Shown in pieces: positions 48,012-61,283 of a stretch of DNA of 64,000 nt. Source of the stretch: Skermanella stibiiresistens SB22 (GTDB taxonomy: Bacteria > Pseudomonadota > Alphaproteobacteria > Azospirillales > Azospirillaceae); assembly GCF_000576635.1 (NCBI RefSeq), contig NZ_AVFL01000002.1, positions 465,514 to 529,513 of the forward strand. Direction: 5' to 3'. The notes below the pieces were generated by a model that saw only the letters and a list, made by a program, of their open reading frames with translations, did not search any database and was not told where the DNA came from. Position 1 is the first letter of the stretch. Each line of letters starts with the position of its first letter. A program made the translations under genes and the position numbers.

Positions 48012-49019
48012 TTAGGCTTCGACCAGGATGTCGGTCCAAAGCTCGGCGGGATCGGGTTCCGGACTCTGCGTCGCGAAGTCGGCGGCTTCCGCGACGATGG
48101 CCTTGATGTCGCGGTCGATCGCCTTCAGCGCGTCCTCGTCGGCGGCACTGGTGTCCAGCAGAAGCTTCTTGAGGTTGTCGATGGGATCCATCTCGGTCCG
48201 CATCTTGGTGACTTCCTCCTTGGTCCGGTACTTGGCCGGATCGGACATGGAGTGACCGCGGTAGCGGTAGGTCTTCATCTCCAGGATGACCGGGCCACTG
48301 CCCTCGCGGGCGTGTGCTACCGCGTCCTCGGACGCCTCCTTGACGGCCAGCACGCTCATGCCGTCGACGACATGGCCGGGGATGCCATAGGCGCTGCCCC
48401 GCTCGCACAGTTCACCGGCCGAGGCGCGGTGCTGGGAGGTGCCCATCGCGTATTTGTTGTTCTCGATGACGTAGACGACCGGCAGCTTCCAGAGAGCCGC
48501 CATGTTGAAGCTCTCGTAAACCTGACCTTGGTTGATGGCGCCGTCGCCGAGATAGCAGACGTTGATGTTGCCATCCCCGGAGTACTTGTGTCCAAAGGCG
48601 AGGCCGGTGCCGATCGGCACCTGGGCGCCGACGATGCCGTGGCCGCCGAAGAATTTCTTCTCGCGGCTGAACATGTGCATCGAGCCGCCCTTGCCCTTGG
48701 AATAGCCGCCGGCGCGGCCGGTCAGCTCGGCCATGACACCCTTGGGGTCCATGTCCGTGGCGAGCATGTGACCGTGGTCGCGATAACTGGTGATGATGCT
48801 GTCGCCCTTAATCAGGGCGTTCTGCATGCCGACGACGACCGCTTCCTGGCCGATATACAGGTGGCAGAAGCCACCGATCAGCCCCATGCCGTACATCTGG
48901 CCGGCCTTCTCCTCGAAGCGGCGGATGAGCAGCATCTCGCGGTAGAACTTGAGCAATTCCTCGGATGAATATTGAGGGTTCTCGTCAGCCTGCGGCTTGC
49001 GACGTTTGGACGTGGCCAA
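48012..49019 (-). CDS. pdhA: pyruvate dehydrogenase E1 alpha subunit
   Basis: 335 residues. The TPP-binding motif is GDGAINQGQVYESFNMAALW (GDG to the later N). It also has FYREMLLIRRFEEKAGQMYG, GHGIVGAQVPIGTGLAFGH and YRGHSMSDPAKYR. The start MATSKRRKPQADEN follows a strong GGGAGGAGCA. It is the first gene of the pdhA-pdhB-pdhC-lpdA series. About 190 bases of AT-richer sequence upstream should contain the main promoter. Confidence 0.97.
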   Translation of the reverse strand: MATSKRRKPQADENPQYSSEELLKFYREMLLIRRFEEKAGQMYGMGLIGGFCHLYIGQEAVVVGMQNALIKGDSIITSYRDHGHMLATDMDPKGVMAELTGRAGGYSKGKGGSMHMFSREKKFFGGHGIVGAQVPIGTGLAFGHKYSGDGNINVCYLGDGAINQGQVYESFNMAALWKLPVVYVIENNKYAMGTSQHRASAGELCERGSAYGIPGHVVDGMSVLAVKEASEDAVAHAREGSGPVILEMKTYRYRGHSMSDPAKYRTKEEVTKMRTEMDPIDNLKKLLLDTSAADEDALKAIDRDIKAIVAEAADFATQSPEPDPAELWTDILVEA

Positions 49020-49154
49020 GTGCTCCTCCCGATGTTAGGCGGGATGGGTGCCTCCCCTCCCGCCCAGGCTCTTACTTGGGATAGAACTAACGCCGTATCC
49101 TGCAGGAAGCAACAGTGTTTCTTGCAATACCTTGTAATCTAAGGTGAATTTAGA

Positions 49155-49175
49155 CTTAACCGGGTTCCAGTTAAG
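49155..49175. promoter_or_regulatory. inverted repeat CTTAAC-N9-GTTAAG upstream of pdhA
   Basis: CTTAAC (49155-49160) and GTTAAG (49170-49175) form a dyad in the AT-rich region between ftsB and pdhA. The spacing and AT content would suit a regulator site for the pdh promoter, but no protein can be assigned. Confidence 0.35.
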
Positions 49176-49212
49176 CACATGGCAAAACAATGGTTTTTCA
49201 GCCGCTCGTCTT

Positions 49213-49545
49213 TCACGGCTTACCGGCGGTCACCGGCGGCGCAACGCTGCTCCGCGGTACGAGAATGATAACGTCGTCCGGGTGGCTATAGTTCAGGACG
49301 GCGCGCGCACGCTCATCCAACATGTCGGGATCGAGATGATCACGCCGCAGCAGCGACGCGCGCTTCTCAAGCTCGACGCGCTCGTCCTTGACCTGGGCCA
49401 AGGTGGCCTGGGCCTGCTGGATCTCGTTCTGGAGATGGGATAGCGCTATCAAGCCGCGGTCGCCCTGGACCGCGTGATAAGCGAAATAGCCGACGATGGC
49501 GGCACCGATGGCGGGGCCGACCGTCTGACGCAGGGCGCGGCCCAT
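49213..49545 (-). CDS. ftsB: septum formation initiator FtsB/DivIC family protein
   Basis: 110 residues from ATG 49545 (MGRALRQTVGPAIGAAIVGY). ATG 49575 (ten residues longer) is possible but abuts a 13-bp hairpin and has no ribosome site. One transmembrane helix (AIGAAIVGYFAYHAV) is followed by a coiled coil (LQNEIQQAQATLAQVKDERVELEKRASLL) and the FtsB-type ending DPDMLDERARAVLNYSHPDDVIIL. It is part of the FtsQBL divisome bridge. Its placement after eno is the classic eno-ftsB pairing. Confidence 0.92.
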   Translation of the reverse strand: MGRALRQTVGPAIGAAIVGYFAYHAVQGDRGLIALSHLQNEIQQAQATLAQVKDERVELEKRASLLRRDHLDPDMLDERARAVLNYSHPDDVIILVPRSSVAPPVTAGKP

Positions 49546-49575
49546 GGCGTCTCTAACATGGTCAATAGCTGTCAT

Positions 49576-49609
49576 GACGCGATGGAATCACGAAGAATTC
49601 CATCGCGTC
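49576..49609 (-). terminator. 13-bp hairpin between eno and ftsB
   Basis: A perfect inverted repeat, GACGCGATGGAAT (49576-49588) with ATTCCATCGCGTC (49597-49609), and an eight-base loop. It lies downstream of eno and touches the upstream ATG candidate of ftsB. No T-run follows on the minus strand. It may be an attenuator or processing site rather than a full terminator. Confidence 0.45.
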
Positions 49610-49665
49610 AAACGAAAACTATCTTTTGGGGAGGTCGTGCCACAAATGTTGCGGCACGGCTCTCG

Positions 49666-50964
<1,299 letters not shown>

Positions 50965-51052
50965 TTATGTGGGCAGTGTTGTGGGCGAAGTCATAAAGGC
51001 CACGCCGGGGCTTAGCAAGGAGACAGGACCGCCCACGCCCTCCACCGGCGTG

Positions 51053-52717
51053 TCACGCCACAGCCGCCAGCATGCCGAAGCGGTCGGGTTGCGACAGCAG
51101 GGGCTCGCCGGTCAGGCTGGATGCCGAGAAGACCGTCGGCTCCAGCAAGCGGGATTGTGTAACCTGATCGACGAAAGCCGTCGAAGCCGTGTTCACGTCA
51201 TCCGTATCCGGGAGCGCCGCCGCGGCGCTGGAACCGAACAGCTGGATGCCATTGTCGATGTAGGAGGCGCGGGCGTTCACGTGTTCGGTGGATTCGGAGA
51301 AACCCACGACCACGCTGGCGCGTGTCGTCCCGGCGTTCAGCGCGTTGGTCCAGTTGGCAAAGCCGACGGTGTCCGGACCACGCCCAAGGACGTTGTTATA
51401 GAGAAGGGTCACGAACTTGGGATTGTCGAGACTGCCGTATCTCTGCTGGAACTCCACCGATCCGGTGAAACCATCCGACATCTGAAGCAGGGTCATCCCG
51501 GCCTTCGCCGCGGCGGTCCAGTTCTCCAAGCCGCCCGCGTCCGGCAATCTATTCAGCGTGGCATGGTACAGGCGCGCGACCTGCGCCGCCTGATCGTCGC
51601 GCAGCCACAGCCCCTGCTCGAGGGTGGACTTTGTCTTCGCGATATCCTCGGCTGATTCGGAAAAACCCAGAACAACATCGGAACGGCTCATTCCCGCCGC
51701 GAGCGCGTTCGTCCAATTGGTCAAGCCACCCGCATCGGGTGTCCGGCCCAGGACGTTCTTGTACAGGAGAGTGACGAACGTCCTGTCGTCCGGGGTGCCG
51801 TAACGTCCCAGGAACTCGGCCGAGGAGGTGAAGCCCGTCACGGCCTGCTTCAACGTCAGCGCTCCCGCGTCGAGAGCCGAGGTCCAGTTGGTCAATCCGC
51901 CCGTATCCGGAACTCGGCCCAACGCGGCGCCATGAAGCCGATAGATTTGGGCTGCCGTTCCAGTGGTGCTGGCGGTGTAGGTACCATCGGTGAATTTATA
52001 GTATTCAGTCGATCCGTCGGTCAAATAGTCATAGTTGACTCCATCATAAACCGTGACCCGATTGCTGGAGCTTATGCTTATTGTTTTATAACTTGCTTTT
52101 GGAAGATGCCAAATCGCGGTATCCGTGCCCGCTCCACCATATAAGTAATCTTCCCCAGCACCACCATCCAGGGTATCATTTCCCTCATCTCCGTAGAGGT
52201 GGTCGGTCGCGTCTCCACCTATCAATCTGTCATTCCCCACACCACCGCGCAGGGTGTCGGTTCCGGTGCCTCCGTCCAAGACATCGCTACCTTCGTTCCC
52301 AGCGAGATCATCAGGGTCGGCACCGCCATTGAGATAATCATCGCCGGCACCTCCATAAAGGTAGTCCCAGCCGCCCTCTCCCTGGAGCGTGTCATTTCCG
52401 GCATTGCCCTTTATCGTGTCTCCCCCGGATCCGCCATACAGTGAGTTATTCAGCCCATTGCCCACTAAGGTGTCATACCCAGTTCCGCTGATGGCGTTCT
52501 CGATATCGGCTCCAAAAGCGATGGACACATTGTCCTTCGCCGGTGTCGCATAGAACCAGTAGGTGTCATCCACGCCGATCGAACTAAAGGAACCTGGAGA
52601 CAAATCAATATCGACGTTCACACTTTGAGCGCTCGCGTTGATGGTATCGATACCACCACCGTCCCAAATGACCTTTGTGGTCGGCGATGTGGTGTTGGAG
52701 AAGTAATATGCTTCCAT
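51053..52717 (-). CDS. RTX calcium-binding protein with serralysin C-terminal-like region and tandem DUF4214 repeats
   Basis: 554 residues, likely a type I secretion substrate. Residues 15-80 ([20 protein letters not shown], then [20 protein letters not shown]) match the start of the serralysin (M10) C-terminal domain, but no HExxHxxGxxH protease domain precedes it. Residues 82-200 hold RTX nonapeptides ([32 protein letters not shown]). Residues about 255-361 and 377-482 are two tandem DUF4214 units, each with two LGRxPDxxGLxNWT motifs. The tail ends FGMLAAVA. The RTX half is clearly poorer in G+C than its surroundings. It is divergent from the ABC exporter gene, with overlapping 5' ends. Truncation of a former protease is an inference. 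Confidence 0.88.
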   Translation of the reverse strand: MEAYYFSNTTSPTTKVIWDGGGIDTINASAQSVNVDIDLSPGSFSSIGVDDTYWFYATPAKDNVSIAFGADIENAISGTGYDTLVGNGLNNSLYGGSGGDTIKGNAGNDTLQGEGGWDYLYGGAGDDYLNGGADPDDLAGNEGSDVLDGGTGTDTLRGGVGNDRLIGGDATDHLYGDEGNDTLDGGAGEDYLYGGAGTDTAIWHLPKASYKTISISSSNRVTVYDGVNYDYLTDGSTEYYKFTDGTYTASTTGTAAQIYRLHGAALGRVPDTGGLTNWTSALDAGALTLKQAVTGFTSSAEFLGRYGTPDDRTFVTLLYKNVLGRTPDAGGLTNWTNALAAGMSRSDVVLGFSESAEDIAKTKSTLEQGLWLRDDQAAQVARLYHATLNRLPDAGGLENWTAAAKAGMTLLQMSDGFTGSVEFQQRYGSLDNPKFVTLLYNNVLGRGPDTVGFANWTNALNAGTTRASVVVGFSESTEHVNARASYIDNGIQLFGSSAAAALPDTDDVNTASTAFVDQVTQSRLLEPTVFSASSLTGEPLLSQPDRFGMLAAVA

Positions 52718-54835
52718 ACCGGCTTACAATGCCTCGTCGCCCTGGGGCGCCACCACGGAAGCGAGTTGACGGTCGGCCGGCTTCTGCACGAACACGCGCC
52801 CACCACCGAACCCGACGCCCCCCATCTGGCGGCGATAGCGGCAAATACCGGCCTAGTCGCCCGCGCCACCACGCTTTCCTGGTCCGATCTCGCGGGGTTG
52901 GACCCAGCCCTTCCCATTATCGCGATCCTGGGGAATGGCAACGCCGTCATCGTGCGGGAAGTCGCGTCATCCGGAACCGTCGTGGTGCTCGATCCCCTGG
53001 CCAAGACGGTGGAACCGCTTCATCTGACGCGCGAGAGGTTCGAGGCGGCGTGGAGCGGTGCCGCCGTCCTGATCAAGCGGGCACCCTCCCGGACCAGGGA
53101 GGAACGCCGCTTCAGCTTGGGATGGTTCGTTCCGGAGTTGCTGTCCCAGAAGGCGGCGGTCTTCGACGTGGTGGCCGCCGCCGCCATGCTCCACATCCTG
53201 GCGCTGGCGATCCCGATCTTCCTACAGGTCGTGATCGACAAGGTTCTGGTCCATGAAGGCCTGTCGACGCTGACGGTGCTCGCGGTCGGCATGCTGATCG
53301 CCATCCTGTTCGACGCGGCCTTCGGCTTCCTTCGGGGATTCCTGCTGCTGCACGCCACGACCCGAATCGACATCCGGGTGGCCGTCAAGACTTTCGGCCA
53401 CCTTCTGTCCCTGTCGCCCAGCTTTTTCGAGAACAGCGCCGCCGGAGTGCTGTCCAAGCACATGCAGCAGGCGGAACGGGTGCGGGAATTCCTGACCGGC
53501 CGCATGCTTCTGACCTTGCTCGACACCTCGGTGCTCGTGGTCTTCCTCCCGGTCCTGGCGTTCTACAGCGGCAGGCTGACGCTCGTGGTTCTGGCGTGCT
53601 CCGCGGCGATGGCCTTGACGATCGGATCGCTCATCCTGCCCTACCAACGCCGCCTGCGCCGCTTGTACCAGGCGGAGGGCGAGCGGCAGGCGCTGCTGGT
53701 GGAGACGATCCACGGCATGGCGACGGTCAAGGCGCTGGCCCTCGAACCGTTGCGCCGGCAATCCTGGGACAGGATCGCCGCCGACGCGATCGACCAGCAT
53801 TTCCAGGTCGGCAAGCTCTCCGTCACCGCCCGCACCGCCTCCGCGCTGCTGGAGAAGCTGATGTCGGTCGCGGTGGTCTGGATCGGCGCGCTCGCGGTGT
53901 TCGACCACCTGATGACCGTGGGCGAGTTGGTGGCGTTCCAGATGCTGGCCGGCCGGGTCAGCGGCCCCTTGGTGCAATTGGTGACCTTGGTCCACGAGTA
54001 CCAGGAAACCCTGCTGTCCGTCCGGATGCTGGGTGAGATCATGAACGCTGCGCCGGAACCGAACTCCACCGGTGGGCTGAAGCCGGATTTCAGCGGGAAG
54101 ATCGAATTCACCGACGTCACCTTCCGCTATCCCGGTGGTGGCGAACCGGCGCTCAGCGACGTTTCCGTCACCCTGCCAGCGGGACGCCTGATCGGTGTCG
54201 TCGGGCGGAGCGGATCCGGCAAGACCACCTTCTCAAGGCTGATCCAGGGGCTGCACCCGGTTCAGACCGGGTTGATCCGGCTGGACGGCCATGACATCCG
54301 GGAGATCGACCTCACCCACCTCCGCCGCGGCATCGGGGTCGTGCCGCAGGACGCCTTCCTATTCCGGGGAACGATCAGGGAGAACATCGCCATCACCCGG
54401 CCGGGGGCGTCGCTCGCCGAGATCGCCGAAGCCGCCCGCCTGGCGGGTGCGGAGGAGTTCATCCAGCAGCTGCCACGCGGCTATGACACGCCGCTGGTCG
54501 AGGGTGCGGTCAACCTGTCGGGCGGCCAGAAGCAGCGCCTCTCGATCGCCCGCGCGCTGCTGCGCCGCCCGCCGATCCTGATCCTGGACGAGGCGACCAG
54601 CGCGCTCGACCCAGACAGCGAGGCGGTGGTGCGGGACAGCCTCCGCCACATCGCGAAGGGCCGCACCACCATCGTGATCTCCCACCGGCTGACCACCACA
54701 CGCGACGCCGACGCCATCCTGGTCTTCGAGCGCGGCGCGATCATCGATTCGGGGCCGCATGACGACCTGCTGGGGAGATGCGCCCTCTATCGCCAGCTCT
54801 GGATGCGGCAAACCAGCCGGATGGAGCTGACGTGA
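52625..54835 (+). CDS. type I secretion ABC exporter with degenerate C39-like domain; start irregular
   Basis: The frame encodes, from about residue 31, a C39-like domain ([16 protein letters not shown]; the peptidase Cys position of DCG is Thr), membrane helices (about 180-440), then the ATPase with [13 protein letters not shown] (Walker A), [18 protein letters not shown] (signature), [12 protein letters not shown] (Walker B) and VISHRL. The only in-frame start codon upstream is TTG 52625, deep in the divergent RTX gene and without family similarity. ATG 52708 has a good ribosome site (GGAG seven bases away) but is in another frame. Removing one base near 52712-52715 would give [13 protein letters not shown]. 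So the 5' end is frameshifted, rearranged or mis-sequenced. The rest is intact. Confidence 0.88.
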   Translation: MSARVDGIDTTTVPNDLCGRRCGVGEVICFHTGLQCLVALGRHHGSELTVGRLLHEHAPTTEPDAPHLAAIAANTGLVARATTLSWSDLAGLDPALPIIAILGNGNAVIVREVASSGTVVVLDPLAKTVEPLHLTRERFEAAWSGAAVLIKRAPSRTREERRFSLGWFVPELLSQKAAVFDVVAAAAMLHILALAIPIFLQVVIDKVLVHEGLSTLTVLAVGMLIAILFDAAFGFLRGFLLLHATTRIDIRVAVKTFGHLLSLSPSFFENSAAGVLSKHMQQAERVREFLTGRMLLTLLDTSVLVVFLPVLAFYSGRLTLVVLACSAAMALTIGSLILPYQRRLRRLYQAEGERQALLVETIHGMATVKALALEPLRRQSWDRIAADAIDQHFQVGKLSVTARTASALLEKLMSVAVVWIGALAVFDHLMTVGELVAFQMLAGRVSGPLVQLVTLVHEYQETLLSVRMLGEIMNAAPEPNSTGGLKPDFSGKIEFTDVTFRYPGGGEPALSDVSVTLPAGRLIGVVGRSGSGKTTFSRLIQGLHPVQTGLIRLDGHDIREIDLTHLRRGIGVVPQDAFLFRGTIRENIAITRPGASLAEIAEAARLAGAEEFIQQLPRGYDTPLVEGAVNLSGGQKQRLSIARALLRRPPILILDEATSALDPDSEAVVRDSLRHIAKGRTTIVISHRLTTTRDADAILVFERGAIIDSGPHDDLLGRCALYRQLWMRQTSRMELT

Positions 54836-56136
54836 GGCGCGACACCCGCGAGTTCCTGCCCGACGCCTTGGCCCTGGAACGCCGGCCCCTGCCCTTCCCA
54901 GCCCGGGCGACGCTTCACGCGCTGTGCGCCTGCGTCGTCTGCTTTCTCGCCTGGGCGGCTTGGGCGCGGGTCGACCGGATCGTCACCGCCGACGGAAGAC
55001 TGGTGACGACCGAACCGCTGACCGTCGTGCAACCCTTGGAGACATCGATCATCCGGACGCTGAACGTGGCGATCGGCGATGTCGTGACGGCCGGCACGGT
55101 GCTGGCGACCTTGGATCCCACCTTCACCGACGCGGACGCCGCATCGCTGCGGACCCGTCTGGAAAGTCTGGAGGCGCAGATCAGGAGACTGGACGCGGTC
55201 ACCGGCGACCATCCCATGGCCTCGGCCGAAGGTCCCGATCAGGAGATCCAGCGGTCGATCCTCGAGCGTCAGGTGCTGGAGTATCAGTCGCGACTCGAGT
55301 CGTTCCGCCAGCGGAGCGCGCGTGTCGACGCCAGCTTGGCCACCGCCAGGGTGGGACAGCGGGATCTCGCCGAACGTCTGAGCGTCTTCTCCGAAATCGA
55401 GGGAATGCGCCGCGACCTGAACGAACGGCAGACCGGATCCCGGCTTCAACTGCTGGAGGCGACCAGCCAAGTCCTGGCGCTGCGCGGCCAACTCAATGAC
55501 ATGAGGAACAAGGAAGCCGAATTGCTGCACGAGCGATCGGTGATCGAGGCCGATTCCATGGCCTTCGCCGGCGAATGGCGGCGCAAGCTGTCCGAGGAGT
55601 TGATCCAGGCGAGGCGGGACCGCGACGATGTCGCCGAACGCCTGGTCAAGGCTGAGCGGCGCGGCAGCCTCGTCTCGCTGACATCTCCCGTCGACGCCGT
55701 GGTGCTGGAGATGGCCAAGCTGTCGGTCGGATCGATCGTCAAGGACGCTGAGCCCTTGGTCAAGCTGGTCCCGCTCAACGTTCCGCTGGAACTGGAGGTG
55801 GACATCGCCGCCGGAGACATCGGCTTGGTCGAGCCGGGGGCACCGGTGCGGATCAAGCTGGAAGCGTTCCCGTTCCAGCGGCACGGCACGCTGGACGGAG
55901 AAGTCCGCACGATCGGCGCCGACGCGGTCCTCGATCCGGCCGAACGATCCAGCGGCGCCCATCACAGGACGCGGGTGCGTCTCCTGACCACCCGTCCCCG
56001 CGACGTGCCGGAAAGCCAGCGGATCGGACCGGGCTTTGTGGCGCGGGCGGAGATCAAGGTGGGGACGCGGTCCGTGCTCTCGTTCCTGCTCTATCCGATC
56101 ATCCGAACGCTCGACGAAAGCGTCCGGGAGCCCTGA
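54832..56136 (+). CDS. HlyD-family periplasmic adaptor of type I secretion
   Basis: 434 residues from GTG 54832, which overlaps the ABC stop (GTGA) and has GGAG six bases upstream. One N-terminal membrane helix (ATLHALCACVVCFLAWAAWA, about 27-46) is followed by the lipoyl half VDRIVTADGRLVTTEPLTVV and VVQPLETSIIRTLNVAIGD. A long coiled coil covers about residues 100-280, and the second lipoyl half/beta-barrel follows (LTSPVDAVVLEMAKLSVGS, LVKLVPLNVPLELEVDI). It links the ABC exporter to an outer-membrane TolC. No TolC gene is adjacent. Confidence 0.94.
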   Translation: MRRDTREFLPDALALERRPLPFPARATLHALCACVVCFLAWAAWARVDRIVTADGRLVTTEPLTVVQPLETSIIRTLNVAIGDVVTAGTVLATLDPTFTDADAASLRTRLESLEAQIRRLDAVTGDHPMASAEGPDQEIQRSILERQVLEYQSRLESFRQRSARVDASLATARVGQRDLAERLSVFSEIEGMRRDLNERQTGSRLQLLEATSQVLALRGQLNDMRNKEAELLHERSVIEADSMAFAGEWRRKLSEELIQARRDRDDVAERLVKAERRGSLVSLTSPVDAVVLEMAKLSVGSIVKDAEPLVKLVPLNVPLELEVDIAAGDIGLVEPGAPVRIKLEAFPFQRHGTLDGEVRTIGADAVLDPAERSSGAHHRTRVRLLTTRPRDVPESQRIGPGFVARAEIKVGTRSVLSFLLYPIIRTLDESVREP

Positions 56137-56188
56137 ACATAGGCTCGACCAGGACAGTGACCCCGCGTGTCGGAGGGAACCGGCTGGA

Positions 56189-58263
<2,075 letters not shown>

Positions 58264-58311
58264 GGTTCGGAAACCTTTTCTAAAAAGAAAACCATTCTCA
58301 AACACCGATAA

Positions 58312-58348
58312 GCGCGCCAGCCGCCCCTTTCGGATGGGCATGGCGCGC
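58312..58348 (-). terminator. candidate terminator of tpiA
   Basis: GCGCGCCA (58312-58319) pairs with TGGCGCGC (58341-58348), and the inner GCCC/GGGC pairs extend the stem. On the minus strand TTATCGGTGTTTGAG follows. It lies about 40 bases after the tpiA stop and upstream of secG. Confidence 0.5.
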
Positions 58349-58385
58349 CTTCGGTGCGATATTTACTAACTCCGCGCCGGTTTCG

Positions 58386-59141
58386 CTAGCGGCAAGTTTC
58401 CGCGATGCCCCAAAAATCATCGGCGATCAGGCTGGCGCCACCGACCAGGGCGCCGTCGACATGGTCGACCGCCATCAGTTCCGCCGCGTTCGACGGCTTG
58501 ACCGACCCGCCGTACAGGATGCGCACCGCGTCCGGATCGCCAATCCGGCCGGCGAGGGTGGCGCGGACATGGGCGTGGACCTCAGCGACGTCGGCCGAGG
58601 TCGCCGTCTTGCCGGTGCCGATCGCCCAGACCGGTTCGTAGGCGATCACGGTGTTGGCGGCGTCGGCCCTCGACGGGATCGAGCCGGCGACTTGGGAAGC
58701 CACCACATCCAGCGCCTGTCCCGCCTCGCGCTGCTCCAGCGTCTCGCCGACGCAGATGATCGCGATCAGTCCCGCCGCGTGCGCGGCCGCCGCCTTGGCC
58801 GCCACCAGGGCATCGTCCTCGCCGTGGTTCTGGCGGCGCTCGGAATGACCGACGATGACGAATGCGCAGCCGGCGTCGACCAGCATGGCGGCGCTGATGT
58901 CGCCGGTATGGGCGCCCGACGGCTTGACGTGGCAATCCTGGCCGCCCACGGCGAGGGGAGTGCCGGCGACGGCCTGGGCGACGGGGTGGATCAGCGTGGC
59001 GGGCGGGCAGACCAGCATGTCGAACCCGACGGTGCCGGCTGCGGCCAGCCTTTTGGACAGGTCGGTCGCCAGTTCCAGCCCGGCGGCGTGGAGGCCGTTC
59101 ATCTTCCAGTTACCGGCGATCAGCTTGCGGCGCTCGGGCAT
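58386..59141 (-). CDS. tpiA: triose-phosphate isomerase
   Basis: 251 residues from ATG 59141 ([16 protein letters not shown]); ATG 59150 adds three residues, and the longer upstream frame is not conserved. Catalytic residues are Lys in GNWKMNG, His in [11 protein letters not shown] and Glu in [16 protein letters not shown], with the phosphate loop [15 protein letters not shown]. It interconverts dihydroxyacetone phosphate and glyceraldehyde 3-phosphate. It is divergent from ppiD across about 255 bases. Confidence 0.97.
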   Translation of the reverse strand: MPERRKLIAGNWKMNGLHAAGLELATDLSKRLAAAGTVGFDMLVCPPATLIHPVAQAVAGTPLAVGGQDCHVKPSGAHTGDISAAMLVDAGCAFVIVGHSERRQNHGEDDALVAAKAAAAHAAGLIAIICVGETLEQREAGQALDVVASQVAGSIPSRADAANTVIAYEPVWAIGTGKTATSADVAEVHAHVRATLAGRIGDPDAVRILYGGSVKPSNAAELMAVDHVDGALVGGASLIADDFWGIAETCR

Positions 59142-59396
59142 GGGCTCCATCTCGTTCCAGGTGTTGATCGGATCGGAACAGACGATGTTCCGGATGTCGC
59201 TGTCTAGCAAACGCGCCCGGCGATTTCCACCGGACGCGCGGCCAAGGCCGCCGGGAAATCGTCTGTTGCCGCTATGGGAGGCGCCTCCTATGATGCCGCG
59301 CCATCGGCAGGCCCACCGTGACCGATCGGCCATGACCATTTGGCCTGAGTTATCCAGTTGCCGGATCGACCGGCTCCGCTTTCAAGACGTTGGAAC

Positions 59397-61277
59397 ATGC
59401 TTCAAGCCCTTCGCAGCACCGTCGGTTCCTGGGTCGTCAAGATCCTGTTCGTTCTCCTGATCCTCAGCTTCCTGGGGTGGGGCATCGGCGACATTTTCCA
59501 AGGACGGACCGATACGACGGTGGCCGAGGTGGGCGACGTCAAGATCTCGACGCAGGAGCTGGACACCGCGTTCCGCCAGGAATTGGGCCGGCTCCGCCAG
59601 ATGCTGGGTGGCCAGATCGACGCCGAGCAGGCGCGCCAGCTCGGCCTGGTCAACCAGTCGCTGGACCAGTTGATCCAGCGCACCCTGCTGAGCATGGCCG
59701 CCGACGAGGCTGGGCTGCGCGTCAGCGATCAGCTGGTGCTGAGCGAGCTTCGGAACGAGCCCGCCTTCCGCAACCAGCTCGGCCAGTTCGATCCCGGGCA
59801 GTTCCGCAGCGTCCTGGCGGCGAACCAGCTGACCGAGGACGCCTATGTCCAGATCCTCCGGTCGGAGATCAAGCGTACCCAGCTGGTCGGCGCCGTGGCC
59901 GCCGGGGCCCAGGCTCCCACCCCGCTGGTCGAGGACCTGTTCCGCCGTCAGGCCGAACGTCGCGTCGCGGAGACCATCCTGGTTCCCAACGCCGCGATGG
60001 GCGATGTCGGCACGCCCGACGACGCGGCGCTGGCGGCCTTCCACCAGGACAAGGCGGTGCGCTTCACGGCCCCCGAGTTCCGCAAGCTGACCGTGGGTCG
60101 CTTGGCGGTCGAGGATGTCGCCAAGGAGATCACCGTATCCGACGAGGATCTGCGGGCCGCCTACGACGCCCGCGCCGAGGAGTTCCAGACGCCCGAGCGC
60201 CGTACCGTCGATCAGGTGCTGGTGGCGGACGAGGCGACCGCCCGCGGGATCGAGTCCGCGCTGGGCCAAGGCCGGAGCCTCCAGGACGCCGCCACCGGCG
60301 CCGGTGCCGAGGTGATCACCCTGGGCAGTCTCAGCCGCGGCGATCTGCCGGCGGAATTGGCCGAGCCCGTCTTCACGCTCCAGCAGGGCGCCGTCAGCGC
60401 CCCGATCCAGAGCCCGCTCGGCTGGCACCTGATGCGCGTCGACCAGATCGAACCGGGCAGCGTCCGGCCGTTCGAGGAGGTCCGCGACACCCTGCTGGCC
60501 GAGGTCCGGCATGATCGGGCCGCCGACCAAGTCTACGAGATGGCCAACAAGGTCGAGGACGCGCTGGCCGGTGGCGGGAGCATCGAGGATGTCGCCCAGC
60601 AGCAGGGGCTTCGGCTGATCCAGGTCGACGCCGTCGACGCCACGGGGCACGGCCCGGACGGAGCGCCGGTCGGCGGCCTGCCCAACGCCCAGCAGGTGTC
60701 CCAGACCGCGTTCGGCTTGCAGCAGGGCGCCACCAGCAGCCTGACCGACACCCAGGGCGGCGACTATTTCGTCACCAGGGTCGACGCCATCACCCCGGCG
60801 GCGCTGCGCCCGCTCGATTCCATCCGCCCCGAGGTTGTCGCCGCGTGGCAAGCCGAGCAACGGGCGCAGCTGGCGGCCAAGCGCGCCACCGAACTGGCCG
60901 ACCAGATCCGCGCCGGCACGCCGGTCGAGCAGGCCGCGGGATCGCTCCCCGGCGCCGTCGCTGGCGTGACGCCGGCCGTGACCCGTGGCGACCGCGAGGG
61001 GGGCGGCTTGCCGCAGGCGTCGATCCAGCAACTGTTCGAGATGGCCCAGGGCGAGGTCACCGTGGCGCCGACCCAGGACGGTCAGATCGTCATCCGGCTG
61101 CGCGACATCCAGAACGCCGACCCCGCCGCGTCGGAAGCCCAGGTGGCGCAGCTGCGCCAAGGTGTCCAGCAGGCCATGGCTGGCGACCTGCTCGCCCAGT
61201 TCACCGACGCGCTGCGTCAAAGCCACACGGTTTCGATCCACCAGGAGACCGTCGACACCATGTTCCAGCGGAACTGA
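59397..61277 (+). CDS. ppiD: PpiD/SurA-type periplasmic peptidyl-prolyl isomerase
   Basis: 626 residues from ATG 59397 (MLQALRSTVGSWVVKILFVL). A short cytoplasmic head and one membrane helix (WVVKILFVLLILSFLGWGIG) anchor a periplasmic chaperone. A SurA-N-like domain (about 35-165) is followed by the parvulin region (about 240-360, with ELAEPVFTLQQGAVSAPIQS and LGWHLMRVDQIEPG) and a second parvulin-like segment. PpiD assists proteins leaving SecYEG; the secG gene lies nearby. It is seven bases upstream of trpE, a linkage seen in other alphaproteobacteria. Confidence 0.94.
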   Translation: MLQALRSTVGSWVVKILFVLLILSFLGWGIGDIFQGRTDTTVAEVGDVKISTQELDTAFRQELGRLRQMLGGQIDAEQARQLGLVNQSLDQLIQRTLLSMAADEAGLRVSDQLVLSELRNEPAFRNQLGQFDPGQFRSVLAANQLTEDAYVQILRSEIKRTQLVGAVAAGAQAPTPLVEDLFRRQAERRVAETILVPNAAMGDVGTPDDAALAAFHQDKAVRFTAPEFRKLTVGRLAVEDVAKEITVSDEDLRAAYDARAEEFQTPERRTVDQVLVADEATARGIESALGQGRSLQDAATGAGAEVITLGSLSRGDLPAELAEPVFTLQQGAVSAPIQSPLGWHLMRVDQIEPGSVRPFEEVRDTLLAEVRHDRAADQVYEMANKVEDALAGGGSIEDVAQQQGLRLIQVDAVDATGHGPDGAPVGGLPNAQQVSQTAFGLQQGATSSLTDTQGGDYFVTRVDAITPAALRPLDSIRPEVVAAWQAEQRAQLAAKRATELADQIRAGTPVEQAAGSLPGAVAGVTPAVTRGDREGGGLPQASIQQLFEMAQGEVTVAPTQDGQIVIRLRDIQNADPAASEAQVAQLRQGVQQAMAGDLLAQFTDALRQSHTVSIHQETVDTMFQRN

Positions 61278-61283
61278 GCGATC

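Noticed and set aside
51053..52717. Active serralysin-type protease
   Set aside because: No HExxHxxGxxH zinc motif exists in the protein; only the C-terminal RTX-associated region is present.
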